This document shows, in pieces, positions 44,002-51,572 of a stretch of 64,000 nucleotides of DNA (within the stretch, counting starts at the first letter, position 1; every line of letters starts with the position of its first letter). The notes under the pieces were generated by a model, which saw nothing but the letters and a program-made list of their open reading frames with translations, searched no databases and was not told the origin of the DNA. This DNA is from Pleomorphomonas sp. NRK KF1 (GTDB lineage Bacteria > Pseudomonadota > Alphaproteobacteria > Rhizobiales > Pleomorphomonadaceae), in the NCBI RefSeq assembly GCF_023721755.1, contig NZ_JAMDLH010000004.1, positions 310,001 to 374,000 of the forward strand. Direction: 5' to 3'. The translations under genes were made by a program, and so were the position numbers.

Positions 44002-45336
44002 ATGCGGTTCGGCCTGGCGGCGCGCCTTCTCGCCATCGGCGCCAGCGCCCTCCTCGCCCTCTGGCTCGCCCTGATCGTCCTGTTCTACCGGACCAACGAC
44101 CTGTCCCTCGCGGCAACGCGCCTGCCCGCCGCCCAGCTGAGCGCGATGACCGAGCTCCTCTCGACGACGCCCGCCGACCGCCGGCCGCTCGTGCTGCGGG
44201 CCTTGCAATCCTCGCTGCTGTCGCTGTCGCTTGCGCCCGCCGCCACCACTCTCGACGCCGGCGACGACATGAGCGGGCAGGCCGAATACGAAGCCTATCG
44301 CACGCTCGACGGCGGCCGCCTGTTGTCGGTCCGGCTCTGGCCGCCGCCCGACGGCGCCTTCCGCCCCAAGGCGCGCTCGGCCCGGCCGCTGGTCTTCGAG
44401 GTGATGCTGACCGACGGCGCGGTGCTGGTGGTCGAGGCGCGCACGCCCTTCCTCGTGACCTTCTTCGGCCAGCCGGCCGGCCTCGCCGCCGGCTTCATAG
44501 GCACGCTGTTCGCCTTCATTGCCCTCCTGCTGTTTCACCGCGAAATCCGGCCGTTGACGCAGTTGGCGAAAGCGGTCGACGCCATCGATCCCTCGGGCGA
44601 ACCGGTGCCGCTGCCGGTCATCCGCTCGTCCACCCCGGAGATCCGGGCGCTGACCCGCGCCTTCGACCGGCTGCAAAACCGATTGCGCGTGATGACCCGC
44701 TCGCGCATGGCCCTGATCGGCGGCATCCAGCACGACGTGCGCAGCTTCGCCACGCGCCTGCGCCTGCGCCTCGAACGCCTGCCCGACCCCGCCGAGCGCG
44801 AGCGCGCCACCGCCGACATCACCGACATGATCGACCTGCTCGACAACGCCCTGCTCACCTCGCGCGCCGGCGTCGGCGCCCTCGAAGAGGAGATGCTCGA
44901 CCTTGCCGAGGTCCTGCGCGGCGAAGTCGCCGATTTCCGCCGGGCCGGCCTGCCCGCCACCCTGGAGGCGGCGCCGCCCGACGGCGAGGCCTGGGTGATC
45001 GGCGACCGCCTCGCCCTCCGCCGCGTCGTCGGCAACATGGTCGACAACGCCGTCAAATACGGCCAGCGCGCCCGCGTCAGCCTTCAGGCCGCCGACGACC
45101 GGCTGACGATCGTCATCGCGGACGACGGGCCGGGCTTTGCCGAAGCGGACGCCGAGCTGCTGCTCGAACCCTTCGTGCGCGCCGAACCGTCGCGGGCGCG
45201 GGCCACCGGCGGCGCCGGCCTCGGCCTCGCCGTCGCCCGCACGCTGATCGAGGCCCAGGGCGGCGAGATCCGGCTCGGCAAGGACGAACGCGGCGGCAAG
45301 GTCGAACTCACCCTGCCGCGCTTCCGGCCGGGCTAG
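44002..45336 (+). CDS. Sensor histidine kinase
   Basis: This 444-residue membrane kinase has helices at about 8-28 and 160-178 bounding a periplasmic sensor, a HAMP linker (180-232), His244 in GGIQHDVRSF, the N box RRVVGNMVDNAVKYG, G1 VIADDGPGF and G2 GGAGLGLAVA. The Asp immediately after His (HD rather than HE) is a common variant. It phosphorylates the regulator encoded one base upstream. Its stop codon is the first base triplet of a long palindrome that could end the transcript. Confidence 0.92.
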   Translation: MRFGLAARLLAIGASALLALWLALIVLFYRTNDLSLAATRLPAAQLSAMTELLSTTPADRRPLVLRALQSSLLSLSLAPAATTLDAGDDMSGQAEYEAYRTLDGGRLLSVRLWPPPDGAFRPKARSARPLVFEVMLTDGAVLVVEARTPFLVTFFGQPAGLAAGFIGTLFAFIALLLFHREIRPLTQLAKAVDAIDPSGEPVPLPVIRSSTPEIRALTRAFDRLQNRLRVMTRSRMALIGGIQHDVRSFATRLRLRLERLPDPAERERATADITDMIDLLDNALLTSRAGVGALEEEMLDLAEVLRGEVADFRRAGLPATLEAAPPDGEAWVIGDRLALRRVVGNMVDNAVKYGQRARVSLQAADDRLTIVIADDGPGFAEADAELLLEPFVRAEPSRARATGGAGLGLAVARTLIEAQGGEIRLGKDERGGKVELTLPRFRPG

Positions 45337-45410
45337 TGGAGCGAATTTGACATTTGAGTCCCGCCTGACATAGAGCGTCAGCTCAAATGTCAAATTCAAA
45401 AGCTCCACTA
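45334..45410. repeat. Long palindrome 1, overlapping the kinase stop codon
   Basis: TAGTGGAGC and AATTTGACATTTGAG are mirrored by CTCAAATGTCAAATT and GCTCCACTA; an inner CTGAC/GTCAG pair is in the loop. The 77-base structure includes the kinase stop. Confidence 0.85.
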
Positions 45411-45425
45411 GAAACAATAGCTTGT

Positions 45426-45500
45426 CAGTGGTTCACTTGACCGAGACATTTGCTCCGAGGCTTGTATCAAGCGAATGCAAATGTCTCGGTCGAACCACTG
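45426..45500. repeat. Long palindrome 2
   Basis: CAGTGGTTC and GACCGAGACATTTG are mirrored by CAAATGTCTCGGTC and GAACCACTG. It shares the core GACATTTG with palindrome 1, 16 bases away, suggesting a two-hairpin element of the RIME kind. Confidence 0.85.
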
Positions 45501-46133
45501 AAGCCGTTCCGGCAAAAGTGCTATGGCATGCACACGTCCCCGAGCGCCTATCCTTGGTGCGGGGAAAACCACAGGGCGAAGGCTTGATATCAGGTCCGCC
45601 TTTCCCACACCCCCATCGTCGCGCTGCATCCGTGGGCGCTCTATATCAGCGTTGCACCCCTTCCGGCCTGAGGTCCTCGCCTTCGCAAGGATGACAGCAT
45701 TATATGTAGTGATGACAATCGGTTAGGTGGAGGGCTCCTTGCATCGCGCTGTCATCGGCAACGCTTGCCGCTCATGCGGCATCAAGCTGTACGCGTGCAC
45801 TCCAGCTGTTTCCCCTTTCTATCAAGTTGTCATCCTTGCGAAGGCGAGGACCTCAGGCCGGAAGGGGCACAACGCCGATATCGCGCTCCAAAAAGCCAAG
45901 CCAGCCTGATCCTCCGCGTTACACTGTCCCTGGATCCTCTCGCCGCAGATATGTGCATACCGTAGCGCGAAGGCGGGAACCGGTTTTGCGTTCCGAACTG
46001 CGTCCGGACGAGCCCCCCGGATGCCCGTCGTCAGCCCCCCTGCAACAAACCGCTACATTTTCCTACAGGCGCGACATTCCGCCGAAAACTGCGGCCGCCA
46101 TGGTCTCTCCATCGCAGACACACGGAGGTTGCC
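45501..46133. other. Intergenic region with REP pair and AAAACCGGTT element
   Basis: REPs at about 45662-45694 and 45827-45860 (stem CCTTGC/GCGAGG) enclose a roughly 130-base spacer containing ATCGGTTAGGTGG. A GGGAACCGGTTTTGCGTTCC element lies at 45970-45990. No gene is supported. Confidence 0.7.
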
Positions 46134-46658
46134 ATGCGACGCGCCTATCTGATCGCCCTTCTTGCCACTGCCCTTCTCGTCACGCTCCCGCTCGCCGTCC
46201 GCGCCGACGATGCCGCCCCCATGGCGCCGGCCGGCTATGCCGACGGCGACTGGCCCGTCGCCGAGGCCGGTTTCGACCGCCCCTATCTGGAGGGTCGCCT
46301 TGCCGCCGTCAGGCACACCTACACCGGCGCGCTCCTGCGCTTCCGCCTCGCCAGCGCGCTGTCCGCCCAGGAAACGGCCATCGGCATCCGCCCCGAGCAA
46401 GAGGCCGCCTGGCGGGCCTACACCAATGCCCTCATCGCCCTGGTGCCCAAGCGCGACGCCGTGCTGTCGCTGATCGGCGCGCCGGACGAGAAGCTGGAGG
46501 GCCCCGAAGCCTTCGGGCGCGCCGAGGCGCTGGCCGACGCCCTCAAGGACTACGCGGCGAAGGCCGAAACGCTGAAGGGCGCCATCACCGCCCTGCGCGC
46601 CACCCTCACCCCCGAACAGCTCGAAGCGGCGCGGGTGCCCCGCCTCGCCCGCGGCTGA
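46134..46658 (+). CDS. Spy/CpxP (LTXXQ)-family periplasmic protein
   Basis: This 174-residue exported protein has a signal peptide (1-24, ending VRADD). The mature part is helical, with the LTxxQ family motif appearing as RPEQEAAWRAYTNAL (about 76-90) and LTPEQLEAAR (157-166). Proteins of this family are small ATP-independent chaperones or metal- and envelope-stress sensors in the periplasm. It is followed, after an intergenic palindrome, by another small exported protein on the same strand. Confidence 0.75.
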   Translation: MRRAYLIALLATALLVTLPLAVRADDAAPMAPAGYADGDWPVAEAGFDRPYLEGRLAAVRHTYTGALLRFRLASALSAQETAIGIRPEQEAAWRAYTNALIALVPKRDAVLSLIGAPDEKLEGPEAFGRAEALADALKDYAAKAETLKGAITALRATLTPEQLEAARVPRLARG

Positions 46659-46679
46659 CCCTTGCCCTTCCAGCTCTCT

Positions 46680-46732
46680 GCCGCGGTTTCGGACGCAAAA
46701 CCGGTTCCCACTTTTGCTGAAACTGCTCTGAT
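46680..46732. repeat. AAAACCGGTT-type palindrome
   Basis: CGGTTTCGGACGCAAAACCG, then GTTCCCACTTTTGCTGAAACTGCTCTGATC, fourth copy of the family; it ends three bases before the AAGGAG ribosome site of the next gene. Confidence 0.7.
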
Positions 46733-46745
46733 CAAGGAGATTCCC

Positions 46746-46988
46746 ATGCGTACCCTCCTCACCATCGCCCTCGTCGTCTGCGCCACCGCCGCCTCGGCCC
46801 AGCAGCTCAGCCGCCAGCAGATGATGACCCTCCGCACCGCCTGCGAGACCGACCTGAAAACCCTCTGCGCCGGCATCCAGTTCGGCAACGGCCGCCTCGC
46901 CCAGTGCCTGCGCGACAACGCCGCCAGCGTCTCCCAACCCTGCAAGGACCAACTCCTCGCCCTCCAGGCCGCCCGCCAGTCGAACTGA
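46746..46988 (+). CDS. Small exported cysteine-rich-repeat protein
   Basis: An 80-residue protein starting at the ATG at 46746, preceded by AAGGAG. The signal peptide is residues 1-19 (ending ASAQQ). The mature 60 residues carry one Cys-rich GLG1-type repeat: CETDLKTLCAGIQFGNGRLAQCLRDN, then CKDQLLAL, four cysteines suited to two disulfides. Such proteins are common in alphaproteobacteria without assigned function. A terminator follows 15 bases after the stop. Confidence 0.75.
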   Translation: MRTLLTIALVVCATAASAQQLSRQQMMTLRTACETDLKTLCAGIQFGNGRLAQCLRDNAASVSQPCKDQLLALQAARQSN

Positions 46989-47003
46989 CGAGCCCCACAA
47001 CAA

Positions 47004-47033
47004 AGCGGCGCGACCCTCCGGGGCCGCGCCCTT
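47004..47033 (+). terminator. Intrinsic terminator
   Basis: AAAG-C-GGCGCG, loop, CGCGCC-CTTT, then ATGTTT, directly after the cysteine-repeat gene. Confidence 0.75.
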
Positions 47034-47059
47034 TATGTTTGAGGACGCGCCAGAGACAT

Positions 47060-48015
47060 CTAAATTATTGTTTCATATCAATTAATCGTCATCCAGGCGA
47101 ATGCCACTTACATTCGCGCGCGAATGCAAGCTGGACCTCAGAACGAGAACGCGCCCCAGCCCATATCAAGCTCCACCAAACAGGGGCGCCCGATATCAAC
47201 CTCGCACCCCATCCGGCCCGAGGTCCTGGCCTTCGCCAGGATGACGGGAGAGTGATGGGAGCGGGAGCCCCTTCCGTTCACCGAAAGCGCACCGGAAACA
47301 CACCACATCTCTTTGTTTCATATCCATTTCCTGTCATCCTCGCGAAGGCGAGGACCTCAGGACGAGAAATCTCCCAGGCCCATATCAAGCTCCCCTAACC
47401 ACGGGAGCCCGATATCACCGACATCGCCCTTTCCTGCCCGAGGTCCACCTTGCATTCGTGCGCGAATGCAAGCGGCCTTCGCCAGGATGACGGGAGAGTG
47501 ATGGGAACGGGAGCCACTTCCGCCCCCCGAGTTGGCACCGGAAACACACCGCATCTCTTTGTTTCATATCAATTAATCGTCATCCTGGCGAAGGCCAGGA
47601 CCTCAGGACGAGAAATCTCCCAGGCCCATATCAAGCTCCACCAAACAGGGGCGCCCGATATCAACCTCGCACCCCATCCGGCCCGAGGTCCTGGCCTTCG
47701 CCAGGATGACGGGAGAGTGATGGGAGCGGGCGCCCGATATCTCCCTCAGCGCCCCTTCCGGCCCGAGGTCCTGGCCTTCGCCAGGATGACAGCGTGATAG
47801 GAGCGGGAGCCCGATATCTCCCTCAGCGCCCCTTCCGGCCCGAGGTTCTGCGCCTACGCGCAGAATGACAGAGTGATGGGAACGGGAGCCCCTTCCGGCC
47901 ACCAAACTGGCACCGGAAACGCGACTTATCCCTTTGTTTCATATCAATTAACCGTCATCCTGGCGAAGGCCAGGACCTCAGGACGAGAAATCTCCCCGGC
48001 CCCTATCACACTCCC
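47060..48015. repeat. REP array with two nested palindromes
   Basis: Units like those at 34-39 kb. REP stems CCTGGC/GCCAGG, CCTCGC/GCGAGG and TTCTGCGC/GCGCAGAA alternate in orientation. Palindromes at 47107-47130 (one arm with a point change) and 47449-47472. No coding sequence. Confidence 0.87.
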
Positions 48016-48029
48016 CTCACCCATCCCCC

Positions 48030-48623
48030 TCAAACCGTCACCACCCTATCCGCCACGCGCCCCAACAAATGCGCGTCGTGGCTGATGGCGAGGAGGCCGA
48101 TGGCGCGCTGTTTCACCAACCCGAGCAGCGCTTTCCAGATCTCCGCCTGGGCCAGCGGGTCGAGCATGGAGGTGATTTCGTCGGCGATGAGGTAGCGCAA
48201 GCCCGGCGCCAGGGCGCGCAGGATGGTGATGCGCTGCAGCTCGCCGCCGGAGAGTTCGTGCGGGAAGCGGTCGAACCAAGCCGGCCGCACGCCGAGGCCG
48301 TGCACGGTGTCGGCGTCGGGCGTCCACGCTTCGCCGACGATCCGCCCCACCGTCCAGCGCGGATTGGCGGCGAAGATCGGGGTCTGCGACAGGAACTGCA
48401 CCGGGTTGAAACCGCGCGCCGGCGGCTGAGCGCCGTTCACCGTCACCGCCCCGGCCGTCGGGCGGAGGTGCCGGGCGAGCAGCCGGCCGATGGTCGACTT
48501 GCCGCGCCCCGAGGGACCTGCAAGGCCCACCACCTCGCCGGGGCCGATGGCGAGGTCGAAGCCCTGCACGACCAGCGGATCGCGCGGGCCGTAGCGGAAG
48601 GAAATGTCGCGCGCCTCAAGCAT
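48030..48623 (-). CDS. nikE: Nickel ABC transporter ATP-binding protein NikE-like
   Basis: A 197-residue ATPase with Walker A GPSGRGKST (36-44), signature LSGGELQRITILRAL, Walker B YLIADEITSMLD and switch His in AISHDAH. It is the peptide/nickel-importer type. It is short for this family (usual length 250 or more): it stops just after DRVV, close to a REP array, so the C-terminal extension is absent. It is the last gene of the operon, separated from nikD by a palindromic element. Confidence 0.75.
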   Translation of the reverse strand: MLEARDISFRYGPRDPLVVQGFDLAIGPGEVVGLAGPSGRGKSTIGRLLARHLRPTAGAVTVNGAQPPARGFNPVQFLSQTPIFAANPRWTVGRIVGEAWTPDADTVHGLGVRPAWFDRFPHELSGGELQRITILRALAPGLRYLIADEITSMLDPLAQAEIWKALLGLVKQRAIGLLAISHDAHLLGRVADRVVTV

Positions 48624-48650
48624 GAACCGGCCTCCGTGAGAGCCTGGCCC

Positions 48651-48768
48651 GAAGTTCGCTGGGCCGAGGCAGATAGCGATGGATTCGAGAACCGGAGCGG
48701 AGCGAACTTGAGGTTCGTGAGCACCGGAAGCGCAGAAGACGAAGCTAGGTGCCCGGCCCAGTAGAACT
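48651..48768. repeat. Intra-operon palindromic element between nikD and nikE
   Basis: Begins GAAGTTCGCTGGG and ends CCCAGTAGAACTGC, with the interior GAGAACCGGAGCGGAGCG and GTGAGCACCGGAAGCGCAG shared with copies at 15160 and 51451, all in the same orientation to transcription. Confidence 0.85.
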
Positions 48769-48773
48769 GCGGG

Positions 48774-49562
48774 TCAGGCTCTGAACTCGTGTTGCGGCAG
48801 CGCTCTCCACAGCGCCCGCGCGTAGGGCGTCAGCCCCTCGCCGCCGTTGCGCATGAAGGTCGCGGCCTGCTCGGTCGCCACCAGCGCGCCGTCCCTGAGC
48901 ACCGCCACCCGGTCGGCCGAGGCCACCGCCGCCGCGAGGTCGTGGCTGATCACCACCACGCCCTTGCCGTCGTCGGCAAAGCCGCGCAGGAAGCCGAAAA
49001 CCTTCTCGGCATTGACCGGATCGAGCCCGTTGGTCGGCTCGTCGGCAATGACGAGGTCGGGGTCGCCCACCGAGGCGATGGCCAGCATCACCCGTCGCGC
49101 CATGCCGCCGGACAGCGTGTGCGGGTAGCTCTCAAGGAACAGTTCGTCGAGCCCGAAGCGGTTGAGCGCCGCCACCGCGTCCTCCCGCGTGAAGCCCTTG
49201 CGCCCCACCCGCTTCGCCGCCCAGCCGATCTGCCGGCCGACGGTCGCCAGCGGATCGAGATGGCTGAGCGATTGCGGCACCAGGGCGATGCGCCGCCCCC
49301 TGAGATGGGCGATGCGCGAGGCGTCGAGACGCTCGCCCTCGAAGCGGATCGAGCCGTTGACCACGGCGTTTGGCGGCAGCAGGCCGAGCACGGCGTGGGC
49401 GAACAGGCTCTTGCCCGCCCCCGAGGCGCCGAACAGCGCCACCATCTCGCCGCGCGCCACGTCGAGCGTGAGGTCGGCGAGGCAGTCGATGTCCACCCGG
49501 TCGATCAGGCCGCTGTAGCGGCGGAAGGCGACCGTCAGGCGGTCGACGGAAAGAAGCGTCAT
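48774..49562 (-). CDS. nikD: Nickel ABC transporter ATP-binding protein NikD-like
   Basis: This 262-residue ATPase starts at the ATG at 49562, overlapping the stop of nikC. Walker A FGASGAGKSL, Q-loop LVPQSLSHLDPL, signature LSGGMARRVMLAIA, Walker B LVIADEPTNGLD and switch His VISHDLAAA are intact. The LSHLDPL pattern and the length fit the peptide/nickel importer group. It pairs with NikE on the cytoplasmic side of the NikBC channel. Nickel specificity rests on the operator upstream of the operon. Confidence 0.82.
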   Translation of the reverse strand: MTLLSVDRLTVAFRRYSGLIDRVDIDCLADLTLDVARGEMVALFGASGAGKSLFAHAVLGLLPPNAVVNGSIRFEGERLDASRIAHLRGRRIALVPQSLSHLDPLATVGRQIGWAAKRVGRKGFTREDAVAALNRFGLDELFLESYPHTLSGGMARRVMLAIASVGDPDLVIADEPTNGLDPVNAEKVFGFLRGFADDGKGVVVISHDLAAAVASADRVAVLRDGALVATEQAATFMRNGGEGLTPYARALWRALPQHEFRA

Positions 49563-50419
49563 GACTGGCTCCCGCGCGGATCGGTCAGGGTGCGGAGGCC
49601 GTTGCCGATGGCGTCGAAGGCCAGCACGGCGATGAGCAGCGCCAGGCCGGGGAACAGGCCCAGCCACCACTTGCCGGCGGTGAGGTACCTGAGGCTCTCC
49701 GACAGCAGCACGCCGATGGCCGGCGTCGTCGGCTCGATGCCGAAGCCGAGGAAGGTCAGCCCCGCCTCGTGCAGGATGGCGTGCGGGAACATCAGCACCA
49801 GCCCCACCAGCATCTGCGGAATGAGATGCGGCGCGAAGTGATGGCGGGCGATGTGGAGCGGCGACTTGCCGAAGTTGCGCGAGATCGTCACGTACTCGGC
49901 CTGCCGCAGTTGCAGGATCTCGGCGCGCAGAATGCGGGTGAGGCGCGGCCAGTGGGTGAGCGCCACGGCGATGATCACCGCGTTGGCGCCGCCGCCGAAG
50001 GCGAAGGAGATCAGGATGAGCAGCACCAGATGCGGCAGGCCCATGGTCATGTCGACGAGATAGGCGACGATGGCGTCGGCCCAGCGCGGCCCGCCGGCCG
50101 CCACCAGCGCCAGCACCAGGGCGATGACCGTCGAGGCCGTCGCCGCGAACAGGCCGACGCGGAAGCTGAGAGCCAGCCCCTTCAGCGTGCGCGCCAGCAT
50201 GTCGCGGCCGAGCGCGTCGGTGCCGAAGGGGTGGAACAACGACGGGGCGGCGAGCCGCGCCCGGAAGTTGGTGACGACGCCGGCATCGCCCGACAGCAGG
50301 GCGAAGACGATGACGGCGGCAAGCCCGGCGGCGGCCAGGGCGGCGACGATCAGCACCGCCTTGCGCGTGCCGAAGCGCGGGGCGGGGGTGACGCAACAGT
50401 CGTCTGCGACGGCGGTCAT
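49559..50419 (-). CDS. nikC: Nickel ABC transporter permease NikC-like
   Basis: The 286-residue DppC/NikC-type permease has six membrane segments. The N-terminal domain has the family motif HPFGTDALGRDMLARTLKG (about 63-81), and the coupling EAA loop is visible as LRQAEYVTISRNFGKSPLHIARHHFAPHLIP. The start at 50419 overlaps the stop of nikB by four bases. With NikB it forms the inner-membrane channel. Confidence 0.85.
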   Translation of the reverse strand: MTAVADDCCVTPAPRFGTRKAVLIVAALAAAGLAAVIVFALLSGDAGVVTNFRARLAAPSLFHPFGTDALGRDMLARTLKGLALSFRVGLFAATASTVIALVLALVAAGGPRWADAIVAYLVDMTMGLPHLVLLILISFAFGGGANAVIIAVALTHWPRLTRILRAEILQLRQAEYVTISRNFGKSPLHIARHHFAPHLIPQMLVGLVLMFPHAILHEAGLTFLGFGIEPTTPAIGVLLSESLRYLTAGKWWLGLFPGLALLIAVLAFDAIGNGLRTLTDPRGSQS

Positions 50420-51423
50420 GGTCCGATCTCCCTGAGGGCGGCGTCGGAAGCGAGGTCGATGCGCGGATCGGCCACCACGTAGAGAATGTCGGCGATGGTG
50501 TTGCCCACCGAGACGAACAGCGTCGTGCCCATGGCGATGGCGAGGAGAAGCGGCACGTCGCCGCGCACGCCGGCCTCGATGGTGGCGCTGCCGAGGCCGG
50601 GATAGGCGAACACCTGCTCGGCCAGGATGGAGCCGCCGAACAACTCGCCCAGCGAGGCGAACAGCACGGTGATGGCCGGCAGCGCCGCGTTGCGCGCCCC
50701 GTGGCGCAGCGCCACGTCGAGGCGGCTCGCCCCTTGCGCCCGGGCGTAGGTGGCGAAGTCGGATTCCAGGATGTCGATCATCTTGGCGCGGGTGTGCAGC
50801 GCGATCTGCGATATGCCCAGGATGGAAAGCGCCACCAGCGGCAGGATCAGGTGATGGAGGCGCTGCAACAGCGTCGCCTCCCCCGGCAAGAGACCGATCG
50901 GCGCGGCGCAGCAAACCGGCGTCCAGCCGAGCGCGACCGAGAAGCCCATCAGCAAGAGTATGGCGATCCAGAAGGTCGGCGTCGACGCCAGCACGTAGGC
51001 GTAGACGCGGATGATCCGGTCGCACCAGCCGCCCTGGAAGGTGGCGGCGATCACCCCGAGCGAAAAGCCGATGACGCCGGAGAGCAGCCAGGCCAGCCCC
51101 ATCAGCGCCGCCGAGGCGGCGACGCGGCTGCCGATCACCGCCGTCACCGGCGCGTTGTAGGTGGCGCTCCAGCCGAAATCGCCGGAGACGAGGTTGGAGA
51201 GCCAATGGAGGAACTGCACCGTCACCGGCTGGTCGAGCCCCCAGCGCGCGGCGATCAACGCCCGCTGCTCGGGGCCGACCTTGGCAATGTTGGGGCCGAG
51301 ATAGGCGGTGACCGGATCGACCGGCGACAGCTTGGCCAGCGCGAAAGCGACCACCGCCACCCCGGCCAGCAACAAGGCCAGCCGGAGGAAGCGGATCGCG
51401 ACGAATCGGGTCCAGATAGTCAC
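50416..51423 (-). CDS. nikB: Nickel ABC transporter permease NikB-like
   Basis: The 335-residue DppB/NikB-type permease starts with the family pattern RFLRLALLLAGVAVVAFALAKLSPVDPV, and has six membrane helices and an EAA loop (YARAQGASRLDVALRHGARNAALP). LGPNIAKVGPEQRALIAARWGLDQPVTVQFLHWL is typical of the periplasmic segment. It is separated from nikA by 150 bases that hold a palindromic element, which may tune expression between the binding protein and the membrane parts. Confidence 0.86.
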   Translation of the reverse strand: MTIWTRFVAIRFLRLALLLAGVAVVAFALAKLSPVDPVTAYLGPNIAKVGPEQRALIAARWGLDQPVTVQFLHWLSNLVSGDFGWSATYNAPVTAVIGSRVAASAALMGLAWLLSGVIGFSLGVIAATFQGGWCDRIIRVYAYVLASTPTFWIAILLLMGFSVALGWTPVCCAAPIGLLPGEATLLQRLHHLILPLVALSILGISQIALHTRAKMIDILESDFATYARAQGASRLDVALRHGARNAALPAITVLFASLGELFGGSILAEQVFAYPGLGSATIEAGVRGDVPLLLAIAMGTTLFVSVGNTIADILYVVADPRIDLASDAALREIGP

Positions 51424-51450
51424 TTGAGTTCCACCTCTTGGAACTGGTCC

Positions 51451-51570
51451 GAAATTCGCTGGGGTGCGGCAGATGGCGATGGCTTCGAGAACCGGAGCGG
51501 AGCGGACTTGAGGTCCGTGAGCACCGGAAGCGCAGCGTTCTATGCCAGATGCCCGCCCCAGTAGAATTTC
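51451..51570. repeat. Intra-operon palindromic element between nikA and nikB
   Basis: Ends GAAATTCGCTGGGG and CCCCAGTAGAATTTC are inverted; interior identical in plan to the copies at 15160 and 48651. Confidence 0.87.
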
Positions 51571-51572
51571 GG

